A DNA stretch of 64,000 bases from Virgibacillus sp. MSJ-26 (GCF_018918075.1 NZ_JAHLPW010000013.1:1-64000), one strand, 5' to 3'; positions 28,120 through 37,274 are shown, counted from the first letter of the stretch. Numbers and translations are program-made. Notes: a model not told the origin generated them from the letters alone.

Positions 28120-29115
28120 CTATTCCTCCGATTGGATTGATTCGACTGTCTCTTTAATTGTATTAATAACCTGGTAATCAACCATATAACAAGCTTGGAC
28201 AATAGCATTGTAAATGGCCCGACTATTTGATGAACCATGTGCTTTAATTACGGGAGCAGCAAGACCAAATAATCCAGCTCCACCATATTCAGAGTAATCT
28301 AGATTAGCTTGCAGATCTTTTAAATCAGACTTGATGAGTCCTGCGCCTAATTTTGTTTTTAAGGAAGATGTTAGTGTTTTTTTAAGCATTGAAAACATAA
28401 GCTCTGCTGTACCTTCAATTGTTTTGAGAGCAACATTTCCACTGAAACCATCTGTTACTACAACGTCTGCTGCACCATGTAATATATCTCTTGCTTCAAC
28501 ATTTCCAATAAAGTTCAAAGGGGCTTCTTGCATTAGAGCAAAGGCTTTCTGAGCTAACTTATTTCCTTTACCGTCTTCTGTACCAACATTTAATAAACCA
28601 ATTCTAGGTTTTTTTACTTGTCGAACCTTTTCACTGTAGATAGATCCCATGACGGCATATTGTAAGAGGTGTTCAGCCTTTGCATCGACGTTTGCTCCAA
28701 CATCAAGCAATAAGACTCCTTTACCATCTTTTGTTGGTAACGTCGGGCTTAGGGCTGGTCTATCAATCCCTTGCATTCTTCCAACAACAAATAGTCCTGC
28801 ACTCATTAACGCTCCTGTGTTACCAGCGGAGATACACGCATCGGCTCGTCCTTCTTTCACTTCTTTTGCCATAAGTACCATGGATGCATTTTTCTTTCTA
28901 CGAACAGCTCGAACTGGTTCATCCTCGCTTGTAATTGTCTCATTTGTATGAATAATATCGATATTCGTTGGATCAGATAAATGCTCTTTTATCTTTACTT
29001 CATCACCAATTAATGTAATCGATAAATTTTTTATTTTGGATACGGCATCCATTGCACCTAAAACGTTAGCCTTTGGTGCATGATCCCCTCCCATAGCGTC
29101 TATTGCTAGTTTCAT
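28120..29115 (-). CDS. plsX: Phosphate acyltransferase PlsX
   Basis: PlsX converts acyl-ACP to acyl-phosphate, the substrate of PlsY in phosphatidic acid synthesis. The 331 residues show [51 protein letters not shown] and [20 protein letters not shown] precedes ATG 29115. It follows fapR by 39 bases in the lipid operon. Confidence 0.98.
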   Translation of the reverse strand: MKLAIDAMGGDHAPKANVLGAMDAVSKIKNLSITLIGDEVKIKEHLSDPTNIDIIHTNETITSEDEPVRAVRRKKNASMVLMAKEVKEGRADACISAGNTGALMSAGLFVVGRMQGIDRPALSPTLPTKDGKGVLLLDVGANVDAKAEHLLQYAVMGSIYSEKVRQVKKPRIGLLNVGTEDGKGNKLAQKAFALMQEAPLNFIGNVEARDILHGAADVVVTDGFSGNVALKTIEGTAELMFSMLKKTLTSSLKTKLGAGLIKSDLKDLQANLDYSEYGGAGLFGLAAPVIKAHGSSNSRAIYNAIVQACYMVDYQVINTIKETVESIQSEE

Positions 29116-29154
29116 ATGAAAACTCCTTTAATATAGAGATGCATATCATTCAGG

Positions 29155-29724
29155 TTAATTGTTTTCTAAAGTCGATCGATACATATGAAATATACCACTG
29201 AATACTTTTTCATTTCCCACGTAACTGTTTACTCTTACTATTGTCAATCCTTTTTCCGTTTTGCCTTTAATAACCGCTTTAGCAACAACGCGTTCACCTT
29301 GTTTAACCTGTCTCATAAATTTTAATTCGGAATTTGCTGTTAAAGCCAGTTCGTCATTGATAACCGCTACAGCTAGAGAATTTGCTTGGGCAAATAAGTG
29401 ATGCCCTCGCGCAATATTATTTCTGGTGAACACATGTTCTTTATTAATATCTAAAATGGATATAGCCTTCTCATCAAGTTCCAGATCAATAACTTCTCCA
29501 ATGACATCTTCTAGTGGAAGGGCTTTAACCGTCTCATTCCATTGGTCTGTAGCAACTGACTTAATACGTTTACGCAATTCAGGAATTGAGAGTTCCATTC
29601 TATCTAAGCGGATTGTTTGGATACTGACATTAAATTTTTTCGCAAGCTCTTCATCTGTTATAAAAGGTGAGGTTTCTATTGTTTCTTTCAATAAGTGCTG
29701 TCTCTTTTGCTTTGGTTTCCTCAA
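29155..29724 (-). CDS. fapR: Fatty-acid biosynthesis repressor FapR
   Basis: FapR represses lipid genes until malonyl-CoA binds. An N-terminal DeoR-like helix-turn-helix ([20 protein letters not shown]) and a C-terminal hot-dog effector domain ([36 protein letters not shown]) are evident. Upstream starts at 29742 (TTG) and 29736 (ATG) are open. TTG 29724, preceded by GGTGG at 5 bases, gives MRKPKQKRQ, which aligns with the start of B. subtilis FapR and yields 189 residues. It lies directly behind a FapR operator, so it is autoregulated. Confidence 0.96.
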   Translation of the reverse strand: MRKPKQKRQHLLKETIETSPFITDEELAKKFNVSIQTIRLDRMELSIPELRKRIKSVATDQWNETVKALPLEDVIGEVIDLELDEKAISILDINKEHVFTRNNIARGHHLFAQANSLAVAVINDELALTANSELKFMRQVKQGERVVAKAVIKGKTEKGLTIVRVNSYVGNEKVFSGIFHMYRSTLENN

Positions 29725-29757
29725 TACATCCACCATCCACAATTTCTCGTAAAGTCA

Positions 29758-29776
29758 ATTAAGACTAGGTACTAAT
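29758..29776 (-). promoter_or_regulatory. FapR operator
   Basis: On the minus strand ATTAGTACCTAGTCTTAAT is an imperfect dyad closely matching the known FapR box (TTAGTACC...). It covers about -4 to +15 of the predicted start point, the usual location for FapR repression. Confidence 0.85.
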
Positions 29777-29779
29777 AGT

Positions 29780-29808
29780 AATATATAATACCACTTCTAT
29801 TTTTGCAA
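29780..29808 (-). promoter_or_regulatory. SigA promoter of fapR-plsX-fabD-fabG-acpP
   Basis: TTGCAA (29803-29808), a 17-base spacer and TATATT (29780-29785) lie between the recG stop and fapR on the minus strand. The FapR operator is immediately downstream, which supports this being the true promoter. Confidence 0.75.
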
Positions 29809-29817
29809 GATTTGTTT

Positions 29818-31848
29818 TCAGTCTAACTTAGAATCGAAATGTCCTTGTGTTTGCAAGAAATACTTCAATTGTTGAAATGAAGGGTCATTTAGAAGATTAT
29901 TTTCCACAATTTCTTCTGCATCTTTTCTTGCGGTCTCAAGTGCTCTATAATCGTGAACCATATCAGCAACCTTAAAGTCTGGTAAGCCACTCTGTTTTTT
30001 TCCGAAAAAGTCGCCCGGACCACGTAATTTCAAATCCTGTTCTGCCAGTTCAAATCCATCGCTAGTTTCAGTCATTATTTTCATACGTTCTTTTCCTATA
30101 TCGCCCTTTGGTTCAGCAATTAAAATACAATAGCTCTGCTTTTCGCCTCTGCCTACTCGTCCTCTAAGTTGGTGTAATTGTGATAATCCAAAACGTTCCG
30201 CATCATAGATTACCATTGTGGTTGCATTCGGGACATTGACTCCAACTTCTATTACCGTAGTAGACACTAAAACTTGTATTTCATTTTGTACAAATGCTTT
30301 CATAATTTTATCTTTTTCGCTCGTTTCTAAACGGCCATGCAAAAGCCCAATTTGTATATCTGATGGGTAATATTCTTGGAGTTGGTGAAATAGATCCACT
30401 GCATTTTGAATATCCAACTTGTCAGATTCTTCTATTAAAGGACAAATGACATATGCTTGTTCTCCGTCAGTTATACGTTTTCCAATGAAAGACAAAATAC
30501 GCTCAAACATATTTTCTTTAGCCCAATAGGTTTCTACCTTTTTTCGTCCTGAAGGCAGTTCATCTATTATCGAAACGTCCATATCTCCAAACGTTGTAAT
30601 GGCTAACGTACGTGGTATTGGTGTTGCTGTCATAAATAAAACATCCGGATGAAGCCCCTTATCTCTTAATATACGCCTTTGTTCTACGCCAAAACGATGC
30701 TGCTCATCTATAATCGCAAACCCCAAATCATGAAAAAAAACATCTTTTTGAATTAAAGCATGAGTTCCAATTACTATATCAATTTGATGTTCTTCAATTT
30801 CTTTGAGAATTTCATTTCGTTTTTTTCCCTTTACGGATCCAGTTAACAAGACAACATTTGCTCTGTCTTTAAATAATTCACTTAAAGACTGATAATGCTG
30901 TTCAGCTAAAATTTCGGTAGGAACCATTAGAGCTCCTTGTTTCCCAGCTGTCAATGAAGCGTATAGAGCTATAGCTGCAACTGCTGTTTTTCCTGATCCT
31001 ACATCACCCTGCAATAATCGATTCATTCTGTAAGGTGATTTCATGTCAGCAAGTATTTGATTTAAAGACTTAGTTTGTGCCGCCGTCAACGTAAATGGAA
31101 AACTATTTATAAATAACTTAAGACTTTCCGGATCATAATGTTGCGCATTTCCTTCCGTGGCCTCCCGATGCCATTTTTTAAGTAGTTGCATTCTCAGCTG
31201 AAAAATTAAGAACTCTTCATAAACAAATCGACGCCGAGCATGTTTTAGAGTTTGTCTATTCTCAGGATAATGTAATGTTTTAACAGCGTCCATTCGTCCC
31301 GGTAACTTATATAATATTAAATATGTTTCGGGAAGCAGCTCTGTCACTTGTAAATCATATTCTTTTATCGCGTTATAAATTACTTTTTTTAATCTTCCCA
31401 TCTTAATTTCTCCCTTGATTGAATAGATGGGCTGGATTTCAGCTTGTTGATCTGCAGATCCTTTTTTGTAATGATTGACTGTAATTTGCAAACGATGGGC
31501 GTCCCATTTCCCGGTTAATGTAATCAAGTCTCCCATTTTAATATGCTTTTTAGCAAATGATCGATTGAACATAACAGCTTGTACGACAACATGATCGACT
31601 TCCACATTAAAAACAAGTCTGGAACGATTCCGACCATAAAATGATAAGCGCGGTTCATTTAATACTTTTCCTTCAATCGTGACTTTATCTTCGTGAATAA
31701 GTTCGTTAAGAGGTTTGATTTCAAATACGTCATAACGGCTCGGAAAGTGGAATAGCAAATCCTCAACCGTATAAATATCCATACTTTCTAAATCTGTAGC
31801 TAATTTTTCTCCTACACCTTTAACATTGGTCACTGGTTCATTTAACAT
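29818..31848 (-). CDS. recG: ATP-dependent DNA helicase RecG
   Basis: RecG remodels stalled forks and branched DNA. The 676 residues have the N-terminal OB/wedge domain (VTNVKGVGEKLATDLESMDI, then residues to about 190). The SF2 motor follows with QGDVGSGKTAVAAIALYA, DEQHRFG, MTATPIPRTLA, STTVIEVGVNVPNA and QLRGRVGRG. The TRG-like C-terminus is LKLRGPGDFFGKKQSGLP. A GTG at 31857 is possible, but ATG 31848, with a weak GTGTGA site, fits the family start better. In B. subtilis sdaAB-sdaAA precede recG; here an inverted permease gene does. Confidence 0.96.
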   Translation of the reverse strand: MLNEPVTNVKGVGEKLATDLESMDIYTVEDLLFHFPSRYDVFEIKPLNELIHEDKVTIEGKVLNEPRLSFYGRNRSRLVFNVEVDHVVVQAVMFNRSFAKKHIKMGDLITLTGKWDAHRLQITVNHYKKGSADQQAEIQPIYSIKGEIKMGRLKKVIYNAIKEYDLQVTELLPETYLILYKLPGRMDAVKTLHYPENRQTLKHARRRFVYEEFLIFQLRMQLLKKWHREATEGNAQHYDPESLKLFINSFPFTLTAAQTKSLNQILADMKSPYRMNRLLQGDVGSGKTAVAAIALYASLTAGKQGALMVPTEILAEQHYQSLSELFKDRANVVLLTGSVKGKKRNEILKEIEEHQIDIVIGTHALIQKDVFFHDLGFAIIDEQHRFGVEQRRILRDKGLHPDVLFMTATPIPRTLAITTFGDMDVSIIDELPSGRKKVETYWAKENMFERILSFIGKRITDGEQAYVICPLIEESDKLDIQNAVDLFHQLQEYYPSDIQIGLLHGRLETSEKDKIMKAFVQNEIQVLVSTTVIEVGVNVPNATTMVIYDAERFGLSQLHQLRGRVGRGEKQSYCILIAEPKGDIGKERMKIMTETSDGFELAEQDLKLRGPGDFFGKKQSGLPDFKVADMVHDYRALETARKDAEEIVENNLLNDPSFQQLKYFLQTQGHFDSKLD

Positions 31849-32099
31849 ATTATTCACACTTTCATATCAAAGACTTCATTTCAAATTAAATAAAGTTATT
31901 ACGTTTTTATTTATTACATATTATAAAGAATCGTTACGTTAACTACTATATCTATAACATTCTACATTGTAAATTATAGCAAAAACCCTTATAATTATCA
32001 TTTGTGGGTTATATTATTTCATCTACTAGTTAACAATAGTATATCTAATTTTCAATATAACCGGGTGGGAGAGGGATATAGTGGACATGAGGAAGACAA

Positions 32100-33383
32100 T
32101 TGACATTTAATAAGAACAATCAACAGATGAATCATCAAGTTTCATGGAAAAGCGAATTAATAGCCGGTGTTGTCGGTTATCTAACAACGTTTTATATTGT
32201 TGTTGTGAATGGGTCAATCCTTAGTCAAACAGGTATTTCTTTAGAGAGTGGAATGATAGCAACAATTTTGGCTAGCTTTGTAGGCACATTGTTTATGGGC
32301 CTATTTGCCAAATTACCGCTTATTTTAATCCCAGGAATGGGAATAAATGCATTATTTGCTTATTCCATTGTCGAGGGAACTGGATTAAGCTTTGAAGAAG
32401 GTTTGGGCGTTGTACTTATTGCCGCAATCATTTTTTTGATAACAGCTTTCAGTCGACTTGGGGTTATGTTAAAAGAAGCAATTCCTAATTCATTAAAATA
32501 TGCAATCACGGTGGGGCTAGGATTTTTTTTGATTTTGATTGGTTTAGAAAAAAGTGGTCTCGTCGTTCGTGGTAAACATACAATTATTGCTATTGGCGAT
32601 TTTACCTCACCTGAGTTTATCGTTGGTATACTGACATTGTTTTTAGCATTATTTTTATTCATTAAAGATATTCCAGCCAATTTTCTTCTTACTATGATTA
32701 GTGGAACGGTGTTAGCATATATTTTCGGAATACTGGATGGTACCGGTAATTCAATCTCTTTGAGTGGAAATGACTTTATTTATATGCCATCATTCAGTGC
32801 TGCAGGACAGCTTTCGTTCTGGTTAGCTATCTTTCCGTTAGCCATGATTCTAATTTTTGAAAATATGGGATTAATTAATGGCCAACTTCAAATGCTCAAT
32901 CGAAATGAAAGTTATGAAAAGGCCTATAAAGTGACAGCTTTTTCTACACTCACATGTGCGTTTTTTGGAACCTCGCCTACAGTTTCTTCAGCTGAAAATG
33001 CTGCAGTTATTGCCTCTAAAGGAAAGACAGGAAGAGTGGCACTTGTAGCAAGTTTTTTATTTTTGGCAACTATCTTTATCATTCCTTGGATTTCAGTAAT
33101 ACCAGGAACGGCCATTAGTCCAATCTTAATCATTGTAGGTATGTTAATGGCTCAAGATATTAGACATATTTCACTAGAGGAACTTTCAGAAGCATTACCG
33201 GCATTTTTAATTATCGTAATGATTCCTTTTACGTATAGTATAGCTGATGGCATGGCATTTGGTTTTATTGCTTACCCAATTGTGAAATTGGCCGTAGGTA
33301 AACGAGAAGACATATCAAAGCCTCTAATGGTTATTTCACTCTTATTTCTATTCGATTTTGTCGTGAAAATAACAGGAATATAG
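32100..33383 (+). CDS. NCS2 family (AzgA-like) purine/nucleobase permease
   Basis: This is a polytopic membrane protein of 427 residues with about 11-14 hydrophobic segments. Features of the AzgA/PbuG branch of NCS2 are the opening ELIAGVVGYLTTFYIVVVNG, the first motif IPGMGINALFAYSI and the TM10 region FGTSPTVSSAENAAVIASKG. The substrate is likely hypoxanthine, guanine or adenine (inference). The start is TTG 32100 with GAGGAAG 5 bases upstream; ATG 32127 is an alternative. No purine riboswitch or PurR box is visible in 31858-32099. The gene is divergent from recG and ends inside a tandem repeat. Confidence 0.88.
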   Translation: MTFNKNNQQMNHQVSWKSELIAGVVGYLTTFYIVVVNGSILSQTGISLESGMIATILASFVGTLFMGLFAKLPLILIPGMGINALFAYSIVEGTGLSFEEGLGVVLIAAIIFLITAFSRLGVMLKEAIPNSLKYAITVGLGFFLILIGLEKSGLVVRGKHTIIAIGDFTSPEFIVGILTLFLALFLFIKDIPANFLLTMISGTVLAYIFGILDGTGNSISLSGNDFIYMPSFSAAGQLSFWLAIFPLAMILIFENMGLINGQLQMLNRNESYEKAYKVTAFSTLTCAFFGTSPTVSSAENAAVIASKGKTGRVALVASFLFLATIFIIPWISVIPGTAISPILIIVGMLMAQDIRHISLEELSEALPAFLIIVMIPFTYSIADGMAFGFIAYPIVKLAVGKREDISKPLMVISLLFLFDFVVKITGI

Positions 33384-33621
33384 AACAAAAGCGAAAGCGC
33401 CTGGTCAGCTCCGACAAGATTAAGCAAGAAATCGAAGTGGCATGACCTTAGCCACGTAGAGTTATTGCTTAAGACCTCGAGGAGCTAGGCGCTTGAGCTG
33501 GATGAACAAAAGCGAAAGCGCCTGGTCAGCCCCGAAAAGCTTAAGCAAGAAATCGAAGTGGCATGGCCTTAGCCAAGTAGAGTTATTGCTTAAGACCTCG
33601 AGGAGCTAGGCGCTTGAGCTG
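33383..33621 (+). repeat. Dispersed repeat type C, two tandem copies
   Basis: Two direct copies with a 121-base period (33383-33503 and 33504-33621) differ at only a few positions. Each begins GAACAAAAGCGAAAGCGCCT and ends GAGCTAGGCGCTTGAGCTGG, so the ends are inverted repeats. An inner TTAAGCAA/TTGCTTAA pair lies between them, which would give a long foldback. The first copy begins in the permease stop codon. A third, reversed copy lies after topA. The stretch 33384-33699 holds only this and the terminator. Confidence 0.9.
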
Positions 33622-33660
33622 GGCGTGACTGCGCTGTCACAATGGCTCAAAATTTCCTAG

Positions 33661-33701
33661 AAAAAAGTCGCCTTGTATTAAAACAACAAGGCGACTTTTT
33701 T
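33661..33701. terminator. Bidirectional terminator between the permease and fakA
   Basis: AAAAAAGTCGCCTTGT (33661-33676) and its exact complement (33686-33701) form a 16-bp stem with a 9-base loop and T runs on both strands. It directly abuts the fakA stop codon and ends the convergent permease gene. Confidence 0.9.
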
Positions 33702-35358
33702 ATTCTACGGAAAGTATATATGAATAAATGGGCTGTTCTCCATTATGAGTTTCAATTTCTATATCTTCATAGGTTTCTTCAATGAAGGCCTCAAGATCTT
33801 TCACTTCACTATCTTCAGCTTCTTCCCCCTGTAAAATCGTTAATATTTCATCATCCTCTGTAATTAATTCATCCAGAAGTAATTTAACTGCTTCAAGTCG
33901 ATTTTTATGAGTTGATTTTATTTTCCCATCTGCAATCCCCATAAAATTACCTTTTTTAATGGTAATCCCATCGATTTGAGTATCTCGAACCGCATATGTA
34001 ACTTGACCTGTTTTGACATGAGTAGAAGCTTCTTCCATACTCTTCTTATTATCTTCTAACTCTGATTCTGGATGAAATGCTAATAAGGCACTGATGCCTT
34101 GTGGAATTGATCTTGTTGGCACAACACCAACTTCTTTATCCGCCATTTCCGCCGCTTGTTCTGCAGCCATAGTAATATTTTTATTATTTGGTAAGATGAT
34201 AATCTGCTCAGCGTTCGCTTCATTGATTGCATCTGTAAGATCTTGGGTGCTAGGATTCATCGTTTGACCACCCTCAATAACAACGGATGCACCTAAGCTT
34301 TCAAACAAAGATTTAATGCCCGCCCCCATAGCGACTGTGACAATACCATACTTTGATGTTTTCTTTGGTGTGTCTTGAGGCTTGTCTCCAACAATAGCTG
34401 TATGCTGCTCGCGCATGTTTTCAATTTTCATATTAATTAAACTTCCATACTCCTGCCCCATAGTTAATACTGTACCAGGATATTCGACATGGACATGCAC
34501 TTTAACAACATCCTCATCAGCAACAACTAACAATGAATCACCATGCTGACTGAGACCTTCCCGGAATTGTTCTTCATGGAAAGGGTGTTCTTTAAGCTTG
34601 TCCGAATCAAATTTCACCATAAATTCAGTACAGTATCCATATTCAATGTCCGATGTATCCATGAAATCTTGAGCAATTTTATGATGTTCGGCATTTACCA
34701 TATCTTCCATGTCGACGGTATCGATTTCTTCTGGCAGTTCTTCGCCTTTCAAGGTAGCTAAAAATCCTTCATAGATTGTCACAAGACCTTGACCACCTGA
34801 ATCAACCACTCCTACTTCTTTTAAGACGGGAAGTAAATCGGGAGTTCGCGCAAGAGATTCTTTAGCCTCCGTTAAAACTTTTTCCATAAAGGATATTATG
34901 TCCGTTTCTGTTTTAGCCACGGTTACCGCTTCTGCGGCTGCATCTTTAGCCACGGTAAGTATAGTACCCTCAACAGGCTTCATAACTGCCTTATAAGCGG
35001 TTTGAACACCGCTATCAAAAGCTTCTGCTAAATCTTCCGTCGTCAACTCAGCTTTAGTCTCCATACCATTTGCAAAGCCTCGGAAAATCTGGGATAAAAT
35101 AACACCAGAGTTACCGCGAGCCCCCATGAGGAGACCTTTTGAAAAAGCTTTAGCAACGGTGGATATATTTTCACTATTTGCTTTCTTAACTTCATTTGCT
35201 CCTGAAGTCATTGATAAATTCATATTTGTTCCTGTATCACCATCTGGTACAGGAAACACATTTAAAGCATCAATCTTTTTGGCATTATTAGTCAGATGAT
35301 GTGCTCCAGAGAGCACCATCTGGGTAAAAGTTATGCCATCTAACTTTTCTAAAGTCAC
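33700..35358 (-). CDS. fakA: Fatty acid kinase catalytic subunit FakA (YloV)
   Basis: FakA phosphorylates fatty acids bound to FakB, feeding exogenous acids into phospholipids. The 552 residues show the DhaL-like nucleotide domain (NVFPVPDGDTGTNMNLSM, GARGNSGVILSQIFRG, VDSGGQGL), a middle domain and a DegV-like C-terminal part (TVAMGAGIKSLFESLGA, LPNNKNITMAAEQAAE). GTG start at 35358 behind GGAGGA. It follows yloU by 27 bases. B. subtilis has sdaAB after it; here the convergent permease follows. Confidence 0.95.
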   Translation of the reverse strand: MTLEKLDGITFTQMVLSGAHHLTNNAKKIDALNVFPVPDGDTGTNMNLSMTSGANEVKKANSENISTVAKAFSKGLLMGARGNSGVILSQIFRGFANGMETKAELTTEDLAEAFDSGVQTAYKAVMKPVEGTILTVAKDAAAEAVTVAKTETDIISFMEKVLTEAKESLARTPDLLPVLKEVGVVDSGGQGLVTIYEGFLATLKGEELPEEIDTVDMEDMVNAEHHKIAQDFMDTSDIEYGYCTEFMVKFDSDKLKEHPFHEEQFREGLSQHGDSLLVVADEDVVKVHVHVEYPGTVLTMGQEYGSLINMKIENMREQHTAIVGDKPQDTPKKTSKYGIVTVAMGAGIKSLFESLGASVVIEGGQTMNPSTQDLTDAINEANAEQIIILPNNKNITMAAEQAAEMADKEVGVVPTRSIPQGISALLAFHPESELEDNKKSMEEASTHVKTGQVTYAVRDTQIDGITIKKGNFMGIADGKIKSTHKNRLEAVKLLLDELITEDDEILTILQGEEAEDSEVKDLEAFIEETYEDIEIETHNGEQPIYSYILSVE

Positions 35359-35385
35359 TATATTTCCTCCTCTAATTAGCGATGA

Positions 35386-35748
35386 TCATTCTTTCGCTAC
35401 ACGTACTCCTTGGATGTAAATATTCACGGAATCAATAGCCAAGCCTAATGATTGACTCAAAGTATATTTTACTTGAGACTGCACATTATGAGCAACCTCG
35501 GAAATCTTTGTCCCATAACTAACTATAATATACATATCAACATGAAGACTATTATCCTCCTGTCTTACTATTACACCACGAGAAAAGTTTTCTTTTCTTA
35601 AAATTTCTGCGATACCGTCTTTGATTTGGCTTTTGGATGCCATTCCTACAATACCATAACATTCAATTGCTGCTCCTCCTGCTATAGTAGCAATGACATC
35701 ATTAGTTATTGTTACATGACCATCATTTGTATTCAGCTCAATTGACAT
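35386..35748 (-). CDS. yloU: Asp23/YloU family envelope-stress protein
   Basis: This 120-residue Asp23-domain protein has GHVTITNDVIATIAGGAAIE, GIVGMASKS and VDMYIIVSYGTKISEVA. Family members associate with the membrane or envelope in Gram-positive bacteria; the exact role is unclear. AAAGGAGG precedes ATG 35748. It is the first gene before fakA, a conserved pair, and is divergent from rpmB. Confidence 0.94.
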   Translation of the reverse strand: MSIELNTNDGHVTITNDVIATIAGGAAIECYGIVGMASKSQIKDGIAEILRKENFSRGVIVRQEDNSLHVDMYIIVSYGTKISEVAHNVQSQVKYTLSQSLGLAIDSVNIYIQGVRVAKE

Positions 35749-35932
35749 GAATATCCTCCTTTAATACTAACATCATAAGGTTATTCTACTACAAGCACAG
35801 AACTTTGAAAAGAAGAATTACCAAGTAGGATCAGCCATTCATTGATATATCTTTTATGCTCAGATTAATTTTTACTCCTTATACAATGACCGATTTATTC
35901 ACTAATGTCAAGCGATTTTTCTTTATAGATGA

Positions 35933-35961
35933 TTGCAATCTTTCAAGACTTATGATAAATT
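35933..35961 (+). promoter_or_regulatory. Predicted promoter of rpmB
   Basis: TTGCAA (35933-35938), a 17-base spacer and TAAATT (35956-35961) lie about 75 bases upstream of the rpmB start. The hexamers are moderate matches. Confidence 0.45.
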
Positions 35962-36034
35962 TATATAGGTAAAAGAGATGGTTCAAGTTTTTGGGCCTAC
36001 CCATATGATACTTGTTAGAGTAGGAGGGATTACT

Positions 36035-36223
36035 ATGGCAAAGAAATGTGTTATCACTGGACGCCAAACCGGCACAGGAAATAAACGTTCCCACGCACTT
36101 AATGCTAGTAAACGTAAATGGAAAGCCAACGTACAGCGAGTTCGTATCATGGTTGACGGAAAACCTCAACGTGTTTATGTCTCCGCACGTGCACTTAAAT
36201 CCGGAAAAGTTAAACGGGTCTAA
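36035..36223 (+). CDS. rpmB: Ribosomal protein L28 (bL28)
   Basis: The 62-residue L28 begins [20 protein letters not shown], and its basic composition is typical. The longer upstream frame is not used: AGGAGGG lies 7 bases before ATG 36035. Only two Cys or fewer are seen, so it is not the zinc-ribbon form. It is on the plus strand, opposite spoVM and yloU, as in B. subtilis. The ribosome site can pair with CCTAC at 35996-36000. Confidence 0.97.
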   Translation: MAKKCVITGRQTGTGNKRSHALNASKRKWKANVQRVRIMVDGKPQRVYVSARALKSGKVKRV

Positions 36224-36235
36224 ATAATCAAAGTG

Positions 36236-36268
36236 AAAAGCACCCACAATCAAACAGGGTGCTTTTTT
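36236..36268 (+). terminator. Terminator of rpmB
   Basis: AAAAGCACCC (36236-36245) pairs with GGGTGCTTTT (from 36257) around an 11-base loop, with a run of seven T on the plus strand. Confidence 0.9.
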
Positions 36269-36485
36269 TGATTGGGAACCAAACTATGAGTCGCCAAGCA
36301 AGCCACCTGCTGAAAGTGATTATCCTTCAATACAAAATTACCTACAATGGTTTTAACGCCCTAACCAACAAAAATTTTACAAATTCCGTCACTGTACACT
36401 ACCAAATTTTATTTCTTACAAACTATCCTTCCCAAAAAGATATTCCTACATCACATCAAAATTTGACCTGCAACAATTTACACAA

Positions 36486-36785
36486 ACTGCACAGTAACTA
36501 ATGGGCTGCTTTCAAAGCAAGCGTAATCGCGACCGTCTGGGATCGCTCCGGTCGGACGCGCTTTCCGCGGTGCCAGGAAGAATTGGAGTTCATTCTTCCC
36601 TCTTCAGCCTCCTCGTGAAAACCGTATGTGCGCCTGTGTCTTCTAGTAACGCTACGCAGCAGGCTTCCCCGGCGCAAGGAAGCAAAGAAGATTATTCAAG
36701 TAGTATCCTCTCTGTGGGGTCTTCAGACTCGTGGGACTGCACTATCGTTCGCCCCATCGAAGACCATTTGCTTTTCCCGGTTGAG
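36486..36785 (+). repeat. Dispersed repeat type A, copy 2
   Basis: It begins near GTAACTAATGGGCTGCTTTC and carries CAAGCGTAATCGCGACCGTC, CCAGGAAGAATTGGAGTTCA, GGGGTCTTCAGACTCGTGGG, ATCGTTCGCCCCATCGAAGA and CCATTTGCTTTTCCCG. This is the same word order as the copies near 13750 and 48650. Its middle (36630-36700) differs from both. In the gene-free stretch 36224-37156, bases 36270-36485 are AT-rich with nothing I recognise. Confidence 0.75.
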
Positions 36786-36889
36786 TCTTCGTATTCTGCC
36801 TACGTTATTATAGACTCTACGATTTACAATTAAGCATATTTCGGTAGATTGATTATTACAGTTCTTCATATCACGAAAGAAAGTTACTA

Positions 36890-37075
36890 TAAGCGGAGGA
36901 AAAAATGCGGAGACTCCTGTGGGAGCTGAGGCCTAGATGAGACCCCAGAGAGCGTAGCTCGAGGAGGCTCATCAGCCGCCCACGGAAAGCGTAGCGTTTT
37001 TTCCGTAGCGTTCGTCTTATCGCTTACTTTAACAGGACGGGAAGAGAGTCTTCGTTGAAGTTATGTCGCAGTTTT
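36890..37075 (+). repeat. Dispersed repeat type B, copy 2, with tail
   Basis: The core GATGAGACCCC...AGAGCGTAGCTCGAGGAGGC matches the copy near 57575. The tail CTTACTTTAACAGGACGGGA, followed by AGAGAG and ATGTCGCAGT (37023-37072), recurs as its reverse complement at 48375-48428. It is GC-rich against AT-rich flanks and has no supported gene. Confidence 0.7.
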
Positions 37076-37114
37076 TATCAACTGAGTGTTAAAAATCTAT
37101 ATGAACGGTTTAAA

Positions 37115-37147
37115 GAAAAAAGCTTTCGTCAAATAAATGACAAAAGC
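37115..37147 (-). terminator. Terminator of spoVM
   Basis: GCTTTCGTCA (37122-37131) pairs with TGACAAAAGC (37138-37147). On the minus strand it is followed by TTTTTT. It lies 10 bases after the spoVM stop. Confidence 0.85.
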
Positions 37148-37156
37148 AAAAATGTT

Positions 37157-37240
37157 TTACTTATCCTTTTTAAATACACTGATGACCACACGGACAAATC
37201 CACCAATAAATCTTGGGAGTTTAATAGTATAAAATTTCAA
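37157..37240 (-). CDS. spoVM: Stage V sporulation protein SpoVM
   Basis: A 27-codon gene starts with TTG at 37240, preceded by GAGGAGGGGG at 6 bases. The peptide begins MKFYTIKLPRFIGGFVR and ends VFKKDK. SpoVM is an amphipathic helix that recognises the convex forespore membrane and anchors SpoIVA for coat assembly. The KFYTIKLP start, the Pro near position 9 and the Gly-Gly kink match the family. It lies between thiN and rpmB exactly as in B. subtilis and shows that the organism belongs to a spore-forming lineage. Confidence 0.95.
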   Translation of the reverse strand: MKFYTIKLPRFIGGFVRVVISVFKKDK

Positions 37241-37274
37241 TGAGTTCCCCCTCCTCTATTTCCATGCAAACTTA

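Noticed and set aside
31858..32099. Possible purine riboswitch before the NCS2 permease
   Set aside because: I could not find the conserved junction and loop words of the purine aptamer; only short AT-rich hairpins (for example AACCC...GGGTT at 31985-32011) are visible.
33383..33621. CRISPR-like tandem repeat
   Set aside because: There are only two 121-base direct units with no unique spacers and no cas genes.
36259..36501. 80-codon plus-strand frame after the rpmB terminator
   Set aside because: It starts inside the terminator T run, has no ribosome site and no recognisable protein character.
36501..36833. Open frame of 110 codons after rpmB
   Set aside because: It is the plus-strand reading of type A copy 2; composition and lack of a ribosome site argue against coding.
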